NCBI GenBank assembly: GCA_943358175.1
Contig: CALRGV010000008.1
Location: 1-48,480, forward strand
DNA length: 48,480 nt
From: Candidatus Peribacteria bacterium
GTDB taxonomy: Bacteria; Patescibacteriota; Gracilibacteria; UBA1369; LOWO2-01-FULL-3
Direction of reading: 5' to 3'
Each line of letters begins with the position of its first letter. The first letter of the stretch is position 1. Made by a program: the position numbers and the translations under genes. Under the pieces are notes generated by a model. That model was not told where the DNA came from, made no database searches, and saw only the letters and a list, made by a program, of their open reading frames with translations. Of the stretch, positions 17,284-25,210 are shown piece after piece.

Positions 17284-17727
17284 ATGCAAGTTGTATTAAA
17301 CAAAGATGTTCCAAAACTAGGTCACAGAGGAGATGTAGTGAAAGTTAGAGAAGGTTATTTTAGAAATTTTCTTCTACCACGCGGTTTTGCTTTAATTGGT
17401 ACTGTTAGCGCTTTAAAAGTAGCTGCTGTCCGTAAAGAGAAGATTGGTGTTCAAAGAAAACAGGTTTTAGATAATTCTAAAGAAATTCTAGCTAAGCTGA
17501 AAGGATTGAAAATTAATATGAAATCTAAGATTAGTTCTAAGGGTAAACTCTTTGGTGCTATTGCCGAGGACAAGATTGCTGAGGCAATTAATGCGGCTGC
17601 CGGTCTCAAGCTTGATAGAGGATTCATCAAGATGACTCATATCAAGACTACCGGAACTCATGACGTACTTGTTCATCTAGGTCCAGATATGGAAGAAAAG
17701 GTGAAAGTAATAGTGAAGGCAATTTAA
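17284..17727 (+). CDS. rplI: 50S ribosomal protein bL9
   Basis: 147 aa from the ATG at 17284, the normal bL9 length. The N-terminal RNA-binding domain is textbook (MQVVLNKDVPKLGHRGDVV, then REGYFRNFLLPRGFA), followed by the long connecting helix and the C-terminal domain. The frame is open back to 17212, but the extra 24 residues are hydrophobic and not part of L9, so I reject that start. Several CPR lineages lack bL9, so its presence is a useful taxonomic marker. A long inverted repeat follows the stop. Confidence 0.96.
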   Translation: MQVVLNKDVPKLGHRGDVVKVREGYFRNFLLPRGFALIGTVSALKVAAVRKEKIGVQRKQVLDNSKEILAKLKGLKINMKSKISSKGKLFGAIAEDKIAEAINAAAGLKLDRGFIKMTHIKTTGTHDVLVHLGPDMEEKVKVIVKAI

Positions 17728-17745
17728 TTTGCCAGATACTTCGTT

Positions 17746-17802
17746 GTAGAAAAATTTTGATCCTCATTTACTCAAAGTAAACTGCGGTCAAAATTTTTCT
17801 AC
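17746..17802. terminator. 15-bp perfect inverted repeat after rplI, possible terminator
   Basis: GTAGAAAAATTTTGA (17746-17760) pairs perfectly with TCAAAATTTTTCTAC (17788-17802). A smaller stem TTTAC/GTAAA lies inside. The run of Ts is within the 3' arm rather than after it, so it may terminate on both strands. Confidence 0.5.
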
Positions 17803-17809
17803 GCCTCTT

Positions 17810-17828
17810 GTCGCATACTCTATGCGAC
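17810..17828. repeat. 8-bp perfect hairpin GTCGCATA-CTC-TATGCGAC
   Basis: It lies between the terminator-like repeat and ruvX. It has no T-run, so it could be a protein-binding palindrome or a leader hairpin for ruvX. Confidence 0.4.
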
Positions 17829-17865
17829 ATCTCGCCTTAGCTCGATCTGACTTAATTGATGAACT

Positions 17866-18297
17866 ATGGAAATTCAAGTTTTACAAAAAGGAAAGGTTTT
17901 GGCTTTGGATTATGGCAAGAGGCGTATTGGTGTTGCCAGTGGTGATATCGAGGCGGGAATTGCTTTTCCGCGCGTAGTAATTCAGAATAAGAGTTTGCCT
18001 TATGTTTTGGGGGAGCTGACTAAAATGTACAAAGAGTTGGATGTGAAGATGATTGTGATTGGTTTGCCTTTGAGTATGCAAGAAGACCAGAGGGAGAATA
18101 GAATTATGAAAGATGTCAAAACTTTTGTAGATACTCTGAATGCTACTTTTAAGGATGTAGAAATTGCTTTGATTGATGAGCGTTTAAGCTCTTTTGAAGC
18201 CGATCAGCTTATGTCTGAATATAAGATTGAGGGGCCGGACGATTTGTATGCGGCTCAGATTATTTTGCAAAGATTCTTTAATAAGATGAAGGCTTAA
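17866..18297 (+). CDS. ruvX: putative Holliday-junction resolvase / pre-16S rRNA nuclease YqgF
   Basis: 143 aa, the usual length of YqgF/RuvX. The RNase H-like fold is recognised by VLALDYGKRRIGVA (first catalytic Asp), VIGLPLSMQ in the centre and IDERLSS (acidic residue), with a C-terminal ALIDERLSSFEADQL segment. In E. coli this protein processes the 5' end of 16S rRNA; a role as resolvase is also proposed. The next gene (VirD4-like ATPase) has its own -10 element overlapping the end of this gene. Confidence 0.92.
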   Translation: MEIQVLQKGKVLALDYGKRRIGVASGDIEAGIAFPRVVIQNKSLPYVLGELTKMYKELDVKMIVIGLPLSMQEDQRENRIMKDVKTFVDTLNATFKDVEIALIDERLSSFEADQLMSEYKIEGPDDLYAAQIILQRFFNKMKA

Positions 18298-18299
18298 GC

Positions 18300-18305
18300 T
18301 ATAAT
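18300..18305 (+). promoter_or_regulatory. -10 box (TATAAT) for a leaderless ATPase mRNA
   Basis: A perfect TATAAT begins 3 nt after the ruvX stop and is 7 nt before the ATG at 18313. The -35 region (TTTAAT at 17-bp spacing) is poor. Confidence 0.45.
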
Positions 18306-18312
18306 CCTCGGG

Positions 18313-20853
18313 ATGGAAGATATACTTATTAATTTAGGGATTGGGTTGGGGATTTTTCTTATTCTCCTTGTGGTGTTTTTAGTGGTATCGGAATTGAATC
18401 GTATCAAGAAAAAGCTTGGTGAAAAATATGCTTTGCTGCAGATCCGTGTCGTAAAACAGACTGATGATGATGTGGGTATTGGTCCTATTGCGATGGAAAA
18501 TATTTTTGCTACGCTCCATGGGATTTCCACTAAATTTAGTCTTTGGGATAGGTTGAGGGGATATAGTAGCGATAATGTGAGTTTTGAAATTGCCAGTATA
18601 GATAGAGTGATTAAGTTTTATGCTGCTTTTCCGGAGAAATTAAGGAATTTGGTTGAAGGTCAAATTTATGCTCAATATCCTGATGTGGAGATTGAGAATT
18701 GTGCGGATTACAGCGAGACTGTGAAATATATGCAGAATGCGATGGGTTTGGAATTAAAATTCGATGAGCCGGATATATATCCAATTAAGCGTTATTCTCA
18801 GTTTGAGGATAAATTGGCGAGAATTGCCGTTGATCCTATCGCGGGTATGACTTCCGCATTGGTGAAATTTGATGATGTTGGGGATCAGGCTTGGATACAA
18901 TTGGTTGTAACTCCTTTACATGATAAATGGCGTTTGATTTTCATTAAATGTGTGAAAATTATGCATCATGGAGTTTTTGCGAATATTGATTCTCTGAAAA
19001 AGGTTTATGCCAGGGCTTTTATCACTCGCAAGGTTTGGCCTAAAGTTGTTTTCTTTCCAATCTATTTTATGTTCTGGTTGAGAGGTTTTTTTATCACTGC
19101 TCATATTAATTTTTCGCCCGAAGAAGGTGGAGGAGCTGATGATGTTGAGGAGATATCTTCAAAGAGTCATGATAGGGAAACAAATATAGATGCGGCGATT
19201 GATAAAGTGGGTCGTCCACTTTTTGATTCTACCGTGCGTATTGTCTATGTGCCAAAAAATAAAAATCATAAAAAGGGAGAAGTGAAATTGCACGAAATTG
19301 TCAGTTCATTTAAACAATTCAATTATCCTACTTTGAATGGTTTTGAGGAGGGTAAGTTGCAGCATGGTAATATCGTAATTGAAAAATATAATAAGCGTTT
19401 AATTGAGAATGGTTGCGTAATGAATAATGAGGAGTTGGCTACTATTTTTCATATGCCTAATATTACAGTGAAGACGCCTACTATTTTTTGGGTAAAAAGT
19501 AAGAAGCTTGAACCGCCAAATGATCTACCTATGGAGGGTGCTGCTGATTGTGATGCGATTACGGTGTTAGGACGGACTAATTACCGTGGCTCTAACCAAG
19601 TCTTTGGTATCAAGCCTACCGATCGTCGTAGACATGCGTACATCATTGGAAAAACCGGTATGGGTAAGTCTACTTTGTTGGAGAATATGATCTATTCGGA
19701 TGTAATTGCCGGTAAAGGCGTGGGGGTGATTGATCCTCATGGTGATTTGGCGGATGCGGTGCTGAATTTCATCCCTCAAAATCGTATTAATGATGTGATT
19801 TTAATCGATCCTTCAGATAAGGACTATGCTGTGGCTTTTAATATGTTGGAGAATGTCGATCCGGCTTTGAGTTCAATTGTTTGTAGTGGTTTGGTTGGTA
19901 TTTTCAAGAAAATTTATGCCGAAAGCTGGGGTCCTCGTTTGGAACATATTTTACGTAATACAATTTTGTCTTTGCTTGAATATCCAGGCACGACGATGCT
20001 TGGAATTACGAGAATCTTACAGGACGATGATTATCGTAAAAAAATAGTGCGAAAGATTGAGGATCCAGTTGTAAAAGCTTTCTGGCTGACGGAATTCGCT
20101 AAAATGCAGGAAAAGTTTAGAACTGAAGCGATCGCTCCAATTCAGAATAAAGTTGGTCAGTTTTTATCGAGTCCGACGATTAGGAATATAGTAGGGCAGC
20201 CGAAGAGTACGATAGATCTGCGTTTTGCCATGGATAAGGGCAAAATCGTGATTGTCAATCTGTCTAAAGGTAAGATTGGTGAAGATAATTCGGCTTTGCT
20301 TGGCGCGATGTTTATTACAAAGTTTCAATTAGACGCGATGAGTCGAGCAAATATTCCGGAAAAGGAACGTAAGGATTTCTATCTATACGTTGATGAGTTC
20401 CAAAATTTTGCGACTGATTCTTTCGCTACAATTCTATCTGAGGCCCGTAAATATAAATTGAATTTGACGATGGCAAATCAGTATATAGCTCAGATGCCGG
20501 AAGAGGTCAGGGATGCGGTTTTTGGTAACGTTGGTACGGTTTTGAGTTTTCAAGTTGGTTTTGACGACGCGGAATATATTTCTCAACAATATGGTGAGGA
20601 AATTATGCCGCCGGATCTGGTATCTTTGAGTAAGTATACTGCTTATATGAGGCTTTTGGTTGATGGTATGCCTACCAATACTTTTTCATTGGCAACATTG
20701 CCTCCTCCTCAGGTGATTATTGATAGGGAGCGTATTGATAAAATTGTGAAAGTTTCACGTGAGAGGTATAGTGAAAAAACTTCTGTTATTACAGATAAGA
20801 TTAAGCGTTGGAGTACTGTGGATGAGGAGGAAGATAATTTAAAAACACCATGA
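18313..20853 (+). CDS. VirD4/TraG-like type IV secretion/conjugation-type ATPase
   Basis: 846 aa. An N-terminal membrane helix (about 8-28) is followed by a long region without recognised motifs, then a TraG/VirD4/HerA-type P-loop ATPase: Walker A at G446-K-T-G-M-G-K-S-T454, DPHGDL just downstream, and Walker B YVDEFQNF around D694-E695. Family members couple ATP hydrolysis to DNA or protein movement across membranes. This gene type is common in CPR genomes without a full conjugation apparatus. No relaxase or VirB-type channel gene is near, except perhaps small two-TM proteins at 36.7-37.3 kb. The stop overlaps the next start by 4 bp (ATGA). Confidence 0.85.
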   Translation: MEDILINLGIGLGIFLILLVVFLVVSELNRIKKKLGEKYALLQIRVVKQTDDDVGIGPIAMENIFATLHGISTKFSLWDRLRGYSSDNVSFEIASIDRVIKFYAAFPEKLRNLVEGQIYAQYPDVEIENCADYSETVKYMQNAMGLELKFDEPDIYPIKRYSQFEDKLARIAVDPIAGMTSALVKFDDVGDQAWIQLVVTPLHDKWRLIFIKCVKIMHHGVFANIDSLKKVYARAFITRKVWPKVVFFPIYFMFWLRGFFITAHINFSPEEGGGADDVEEISSKSHDRETNIDAAIDKVGRPLFDSTVRIVYVPKNKNHKKGEVKLHEIVSSFKQFNYPTLNGFEEGKLQHGNIVIEKYNKRLIENGCVMNNEELATIFHMPNITVKTPTIFWVKSKKLEPPNDLPMEGAADCDAITVLGRTNYRGSNQVFGIKPTDRRRHAYIIGKTGMGKSTLLENMIYSDVIAGKGVGVIDPHGDLADAVLNFIPQNRINDVILIDPSDKDYAVAFNMLENVDPALSSIVCSGLVGIFKKIYAESWGPRLEHILRNTILSLLEYPGTTMLGITRILQDDDYRKKIVRKIEDPVVKAFWLTEFAKMQEKFRTEAIAPIQNKVGQFLSSPTIRNIVGQPKSTIDLRFAMDKGKIVIVNLSKGKIGEDNSALLGAMFITKFQLDAMSRANIPEKERKDFYLYVDEFQNFATDSFATILSEARKYKLNLTMANQYIAQMPEEVRDAVFGNVGTVLSFQVGFDDAEYISQQYGEEIMPPDLVSLSKYTAYMRLLVDGMPTNTFSLATLPPPQVIIDRERIDKIVKVSRERYSEKTSVITDKIKRWSTVDEEEDNLKTP

Positions 20854-21569
20854 AATTTAAAGAATATTTTTGTAAATTTGTCTATCATTGGAAAGTTTTG
20901 CTGAGCGATCATTCTTATAAAGTTTCTCTTTATGTGGGGATTTTGCTGCTGACTTTGGGTTATCTTATTAGTCATATATCGTCTATTTATAAGGATAGTC
21001 AGACATATATTTCGGTTGGCGATTTGTTATTGGATAATATACCGACTATCAATTTGGAATTTTTGTTTACCTGGGGGATGATGGGTCTTACTCTTTTGAT
21101 TTTTCTTTATCCTTTGCTTTTCAGGCCTGAATTAGTCCCTTTTACCATTAAGTGTTATGCGGTTTTGCTTTATATTCGTTCATTTTGTATTCTTTTGATT
21201 AACGTAGGTCCTCCTCATGGATTTTTCTTTGATTCTTATAAGCTTGGTCAAAATGTGATTGATGATATGATTTTCAGGAACGATCTCTTCTTTTCAGGAC
21301 ATACGGCTTTTCCATTTTTGGCGTTTTTGATTTTCAGGGATAGTTGGATCAGGTGGGTGTTTTTGGCCGGATCACTTGTTCAAGGGACAACGGTTTTGTT
21401 GATGCACGTGCATTATTCTATAGATGTGGTTGCGGCTTTTTTTATTGCTTATGGTTCTTATTCAATTTGCAGAAAAATTTTTCATCCTTTGAATATGAGA
21501 TTTGCCACAAGTATCAAGCTGTATGGGTGGGATGCTGTGCAGAAGTTAAAAGATATTTCTAATCCTTAA
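20850..21569 (+). CDS. PAP2-superfamily membrane phosphatase, sphingomyelin-synthase-like
   Basis: 239 aa with about six hydrophobic segments. The catalytic core has the form NDLFFSGHTAF (H151 in SGHT) and H188-Y-S-I-D192 followed by a hydrophobic helix, matching the PAP2_C/sphingomyelin-synthase arrangement of two His and one Asp. Members move or remove a phosphate-linked headgroup on lipids at the outer membrane face, so a role in lipid headgroup remodelling or undecaprenyl/phosphatidate phosphatase activity is likely. It is translationally coupled to the VirD4-like ATPase. The exact substrate cannot be read from the sequence. Confidence 0.8.
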   Translation: MKFKEYFCKFVYHWKVLLSDHSYKVSLYVGILLLTLGYLISHISSIYKDSQTYISVGDLLLDNIPTINLEFLFTWGMMGLTLLIFLYPLLFRPELVPFTIKCYAVLLYIRSFCILLINVGPPHGFFFDSYKLGQNVIDDMIFRNDLFFSGHTAFPFLAFLIFRDSWIRWVFLAGSLVQGTTVLLMHVHYSIDVVAAFFIAYGSYSICRKIFHPLNMRFATSIKLYGWDAVQKLKDISNP

Positions 21570-21577
21570 CCCTTTTT

Positions 21578-21952
21578 ATGGAAATTATTAAAACTTATAA
21601 AGCTCCGGCGGCAATTGGTCCTTATGTACAAGCCGTGAAGACCGGAAATTTACTTTTCTGCAGTGGTCAGATCCCTTTGGAAGCTGACGGTACTTTGGTG
21701 GCTGGAGATGTGAAGGATCAGGCTAAGCAGGTCATGGAAAATCTGAAAGAGGTTTTGGTAGCCGCAGGGACATCTTTTGAGAAAGCCGTGAAGTGTACTA
21801 TCTACTTGGTTGATATTAATGATTTCGCCTCAGTGAATGAGGTCTACGGTGGTTATTTCACAGGCGAACACAAACCTGCTAGAGCTACTGTAGGGGTTGC
21901 TGCTTTGCCAAAAGGAGCGAAAGTAGAGATTGATTGTGTGGCTGAGGTTTAA
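21578..21952 (+). CDS. ridA: RidA (YjgF/YER057c/UK114) enamine/imine deaminase
   Basis: 124 aa, full RidA length. Signatures: the N-terminal APAAIGPYVQAV, LLFCSGQIP, the QAKQVMENLKEVL helix and the C-terminal ARATVGVAALPKGAKVEIDCVA, which includes the active-site arginine of R-A-T-V. RidA hydrolyses reactive enamine/imine intermediates such as 2-aminoacrylate formed by PLP enzymes. It starts 8 bp after the PAP2 gene and ends convergently with pgk. Confidence 0.95.
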   Translation: MEIIKTYKAPAAIGPYVQAVKTGNLLFCSGQIPLEADGTLVAGDVKDQAKQVMENLKEVLVAAGTSFEKAVKCTIYLVDINDFASVNEVYGGYFTGEHKPARATVGVAALPKGAKVEIDCVAEV

Positions 21953-21970
21953 TTTTTTACTGTTCTAATT

Positions 21971-23155
21971 CTATTTTTTCAGTGCCTCAATCCCAGGCAA
22001 TTTTTCACCAGAAAGGAATTCGATACATGCGCCACCTCCCGTGGAAACGTGTGTGAATTTTGCTGCTTTAATTTTTAATCTCTTCAAGCTGTCGGCTGTG
22101 TCTCCACCTCCGAGAATGGAAGTGCATTTTTTCTTTGCTAGGAATTTGCCAACTACTTCTGTGCCTTTTTGGAAGGGCTTGAATTCGCAGAGGCCGAGTG
22201 GGCCGTTCCAGATGACTGTCTTGGATTTGGCGAGAATTTTGCAGAAATCTTTGGCGCTTTGTTTGCCGATGTCTAGAATCTTCATGTCTGCTGCTACATC
22301 TGAAATGGAGACGTTTTTGGTTTTAGCTTTATCTGAAATTTCATTGGAAATAACCACGTCTACCGGAAGTACGAATTTGTTTTCTCCGGCTTGTTTCATG
22401 ATGTTTTGGGCAATTGTTTTTTTATCTTTTTCATAGAGAGAATTGCCCACGTTATATCCCGCTGCGTAGAGAAAAGTGTTAGCCAGTGCTCCACCCATTA
22501 GAAAGTAATCGGCTTTTTTGAGGAAGTGTTGAATAATTCCAATCTTGGTATCAATTTTTGCTCCGCCAAAAATCATAGTTAGTGGGCGCGCGATTTTTTT
22601 ATCCAGAAGAGGGGAGAGATGCTTAATTTCTTTTTCCATTAGTAGTCCGGCATAGGCCTTGAGATAGTCCGCAACGCCTGCTGTAGAGGCGTGACGGCGA
22701 TGAGCGGTTCCGAATGCATCATTTATATATAGATCTGCCAGAGCGGCTAATTTTTTAGTGAAATTTTCTTCACAATCTTCCTCTTCTTTATGGAAGCGTA
22801 CGTTTTCGAGCATAAGGATTTGTCCGTCCTTGAGGGAGAAAATAGCTTTCTCAACTTTTTCACCGATACATTCGTCTATTTTTTTTACCGGTTTTTTGAG
22901 AATTTTTTGTAGATGCTTTGCTACTTTTGTTAATCTTAATTCTTCTTTTACTTTTCCGTCCGGGCGTCCTAAATGGCTTACAATAATGATTTTAGCACCT
23001 TTTTTCTGGAGATATTTAATTGTTGGTAATGATTCCACCATTCTGGTGTCGTCTTGAACGCTACCATCTTTTTTGAGAGGTACGTTGAAGTCTACTCTTA
23101 GTAAAACTTTCTTGCCTTTTAGCGATGAAAGGTCTTTGAGGGTACGGATTTTCAT
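21971..23155 (-). CDS. pgk: phosphoglycerate kinase
   Basis: 394 aa, standard PGK length. It makes ATP from 1,3-bisphosphoglycerate in glycolysis. Visible: N-terminal LLRVDFNVPL and DDTRM, the HLGRP motif, AHRRHAST, the GGAKIDTK hinge segment, and the C-terminal nucleotide-binding HVSTGGGACIEFL. It lies 4 bp after ribH on the minus strand and is thus the last gene of a ribE-ribH-pgk operon, an unusual partnership of riboflavin and glycolysis genes. The gene is convergent with ridA with only 18 bp between the stops. Confidence 0.97.
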   Translation of the reverse strand: MKIRTLKDLSSLKGKKVLLRVDFNVPLKKDGSVQDDTRMVESLPTIKYLQKKGAKIIIVSHLGRPDGKVKEELRLTKVAKHLQKILKKPVKKIDECIGEKVEKAIFSLKDGQILMLENVRFHKEEEDCEENFTKKLAALADLYINDAFGTAHRRHASTAGVADYLKAYAGLLMEKEIKHLSPLLDKKIARPLTMIFGGAKIDTKIGIIQHFLKKADYFLMGGALANTFLYAAGYNVGNSLYEKDKKTIAQNIMKQAGENKFVLPVDVVISNEISDKAKTKNVSISDVAADMKILDIGKQSAKDFCKILAKSKTVIWNGPLGLCEFKPFQKGTEVVGKFLAKKKCTSILGGGDTADSLKRLKIKAAKFTHVSTGGGACIEFLSGEKLPGIEALKK

Positions 23156-23159
23156 GGGT

Positions 23160-23615
23160 TTATATTAAAGTTTGAATTAGTGCTGCTTGAGCAAATTCTT
23201 TTCCTTTGTTAAGTCCTTTGGCGCTTACGCGATCTTTTACTTGTTTTAAATTTTCACAGGCGAGAATACCAAAAATGACCGGAACGAGTTCTTTTAATTG
23301 TACTTTCATTAGGCCTTGATGAGTTGTTTCTGTGACTAAATCATAATGGCTGGTTTCTCCTCTTATTACGATTCCTAAAGCAATAATTGCATCTGGTTTT
23401 TTGAGGGCGATTTTTTTGCAGGCAAAAGGCAATTCCAGGGCTCCGGCAACTCTTACTAAGTTTATATTTTTCTCCTGAACTCCATTTTTTAATAATTCAA
23501 TTTTTGTATTTTCGAATAACTCTAGTCCCAGTTCTTCATTGAAATAAGGCAGGAAAATGGCGATTTTCAATTTTCTTCCATCTACTTTAATTTCTGTCTT
23601 TTTTTCAATTTGCAT
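23160..23615 (-). CDS. ribH: 6,7-dimethyl-8-ribityllumazine synthase
   Basis: 151 aa. It condenses 5-amino-6-ribitylamino-uracil with 3,4-dihydroxy-2-butanone-4-phosphate. Signatures: VRVAGALELPFA, the IALGIVIRGET-SHYD block with the catalytic His, and PVIFGILA near the C-terminus. The start codon overlaps the ribE stop by one base (TAATG), a typical translational coupling. ribD and ribBA are not in the window, so only the last two steps of riboflavin synthesis are encoded here. Confidence 0.95.
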   Translation of the reverse strand: MQIEKKTEIKVDGRKLKIAIFLPYFNEELGLELFENTKIELLKNGVQEKNINLVRVAGALELPFACKKIALKKPDAIIALGIVIRGETSHYDLVTETTHQGLMKVQLKELVPVIFGILACENLKQVKDRVSAKGLNKGKEFAQAALIQTLI

Positions 23616-24238
23616 TAGATGAGATTACGTTCTTTTAGAAATTCGTATTTGGCTTCGTTGTCTCTCTTTTCCATCATATTTTTTAAATATCTAGCGATGA
23701 GGTCTACTTCAAGATTTACTGTATTTCCTTTTTTGAGATTTTTCAAATTGGTGCTTGAGAGAGTGTGTGGAATGAGAGAAACAGCTAAGGTAGATTCTTG
23801 AAGGTTGGAAATTGTTAGGCTGACACCATTAATTGTAATAGATCCTTTGAAGGCCAGGCAATCGGCTATGTTTAGAGGAAATTTTATAGTTAGAGTTGAT
23901 TCTTCGAAATTTTCTACAATTCCTTCGCAATCCACGTGGCCTTGTACCAGATGGCCGTCCAATCCTTGATTTAATGTTAGGGCAGGTTCGAGATTTACTT
24001 CACTGCCAATTTCCAGGTTTTTTAAATTAGTTTTGCTCAGAGTTTCTTCGATAATCTGAAAGGAAACGGTGTTGTCTTTTATTTCAACAATAGTGAGGCA
24101 TGCGCCGTTTACCGCAATTGAATCACCGATTTTCTTGTTGTTGATAGCTTTTTTGCTTTCAATAAAAAGAGTGAGTCCTGTCGGGCTCTTTTCAATTTTT
24201 TCCACTTTTCCTACTTCTTGAATTATTCCCGTGAACAT
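23615..24238 (-). CDS. ribE: riboflavin synthase (alpha chain)
   Basis: 207 aa. It dismutates two lumazines into riboflavin. The protein contains the usual two tandem lumazine-binding barrels: MFTGIIQEVGKVE, GDSIAVNGACLTI and DGHLVQGHVDCEG in the first part, then GSITINGVSLTIS in the second. The N-terminal MFTGII is diagnostic. It heads the minus-strand operon ribE-ribH-pgk. The AT-rich region upstream (24239-24330) contains several possible -10 boxes but no clear promoter, and I see no FMN riboswitch. Confidence 0.96.
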   Translation of the reverse strand: MFTGIIQEVGKVEKIEKSPTGLTLFIESKKAINNKKIGDSIAVNGACLTIVEIKDNTVSFQIIEETLSKTNLKNLEIGSEVNLEPALTLNQGLDGHLVQGHVDCEGIVENFEESTLTIKFPLNIADCLAFKGSITINGVSLTISNLQESTLAVSLIPHTLSSTNLKNLKKGNTVNLEVDLIARYLKNMMEKRDNEAKYEFLKERNLI

Positions 24239-24374
24239 AATTTTAATTTAGCGATCTGTATATTAGCATATTTAAGAAATTTTAGGAATTTTAGAATTAT
24301 TTTAGAATTAATTTAAGAAAATTTAATGTTTGCCTGTTATTTATGTAGATGCTTATCTCTTAACCCAAAAAAAT

Positions 24375-24785
24375 ATGAGAAGCTTGAATCGAGTGATGTT
24401 TATAGGACACTTGGCTGCTGAACCGGAAACTAGGCAGACCAAAAACGGTCATACCGTTGTGAATTTTCCGATCGCGATCAATAGAATCTCTCGCAGTGAG
24501 GATGGTTCTAAGAAGGAAGCTGTGGATTTTCATCGTATCTTGGCTTGGAATAAGCTGGGAAATATATGCGGAGAGTATCTCCACAAGGGTCAGGCAATTT
24601 TTGTGGAGGGTCGTTTGGTCAATCATTCATTTGATGACAATGATGGTAAAAAGCATTTCCGTACAGAAATTGTTGCTGAAAGTTTGAATATTCTAACCTG
24701 GAAAAAGAATAAATCAGGCAATTCCGAAATAGGAATTGAGGAAGTTGTTGAGAAGGAGGAAGAAGGCGAATTAGTTGCCGCCTAG
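24375..24785 (+). CDS. ssb: single-stranded DNA-binding protein
   Basis: 136 aa from the ATG at 24375, which gives the standard SSB N-terminus (MRSLNRVMFIGHLAAEPE). An in-frame TTG at 24330 would add 15 residues that are not SSB-like. The OB fold covers about 1-110 with the typical VVNFPIAINR, VDFHRILAWNKLG and VEGRLV segments. The C-terminal tail is short and acidic (EEVVEKEEEGE) but ends in LVAA, not in the DDIPF-type tip that recruits repair proteins in E. coli. It binds ssDNA in replication and repair. A terminator follows 8 bp after the stop. Confidence 0.93.
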   Translation: MRSLNRVMFIGHLAAEPETRQTKNGHTVVNFPIAINRISRSEDGSKKEAVDFHRILAWNKLGNICGEYLHKGQAIFVEGRLVNHSFDDNDGKKHFRTEIVAESLNILTWKKNKSGNSEIGIEEVVEKEEEGELVAA

Positions 24786-24793
24786 TTTTCTGA

Positions 24794-24824
24794 AAAAGAG
24801 CCTTGAGTAATTCAGGGCTCTTTT
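24794..24824 (+). terminator. rho-independent terminator of ssb
   Basis: AAAAGAGCC (24794-24802) pairs with GGCTCTTTT (24816-24824), extended by a TGA/TCA pair in the loop region. The T-run is part of the 3' arm, and with A-rich 5' arm it can work on both strands. Confidence 0.8.
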
Positions 24825-24831
24825 CTATAAT
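24803..24831 (+). promoter_or_regulatory. promoter nested in the ssb terminator
   Basis: TTGAGT (24803-24808), a 17-bp spacer and TATAAT (24826-24831). The -35 box is in the terminator loop and the spacer is its 3' arm. It would give a leader of about 15 nt for the FmdB-like gene. Confidence 0.55.
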
Positions 24832-24853
24832 ACGATTTGTTAATTATTATTTT

Positions 24854-25210
24854 ATGGCAATTTTTCAATTTAAGTGTGAAAGCTGTTCAGCAATTTTTGA
24901 ACATTTGATTTCTTCAATGAATTTTGGGGAGATCAATTGCGTTAGTTGCGGTGCCGGGGAAATTTCTCGCGTCGATAAAACTTATTTTTATCCCAATAAA
25001 GTTTTTTGTCCGCATGACAAGACTTTGGATAAAGAAAAATTAAAAGTGGATCTAAGTGCCATTATGGATAATAGTACGCAGCGTTGCGGTGGTTGTGGAA
25101 CAGATGGTTCTCCCGGAAAATGTAGTTCTTCCGGAGGTGGTTGTGGCGGTGGTTGTAGCTGCAAAACCTCATGTAAGTCTACTGCTCCTAAACTTACTAT
25201 GGAAATATGA
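24854..25210 (+). CDS. FmdB-like zinc-ribbon protein with a Cys/Gly-rich tail
   Basis: 118 aa. The N-terminal 50 residues match the FmdB/CxxC regulatory zinc ribbon: FKCESCSAIFE and INCVSCGAGE supply two CxxC pairs. The C-terminal 45 residues are rich in Gly and Cys (CGGCGTDGS, then GGGCGGGCSCKTSC), suggesting additional metal binding. The function of the family is unclear; it is often annotated as a putative regulatory protein. An in-frame start at 24803 lies inside the promoter/terminator, so I use the ATG at 24854. Its stop overlaps the next start (ATGATA), which couples it to the lipoprotein binding-protein gene. Confidence 0.8.
   Translation: MAIFQFKCESCSAIFEHLISSMNFGEINCVSCGAGEISRVDKTYFYPNKVFCPHDKTLDKEKLKVDLSAIMDNSTQRCGGCGTDGSPGKCSSSGGGCGGGCSCKTSCKSTAPKLTMEI

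Noticed and set aside
24330-24374. Extended N-terminus of SSB
   Set aside because: The SSB fold begins at MRSLNRVMFIG; the upstream TTG codons add unrelated residues.
24239-24374. FMN riboswitch before ribE
   Set aside because: The short AT-rich leader lacks the conserved RFN-element stems.
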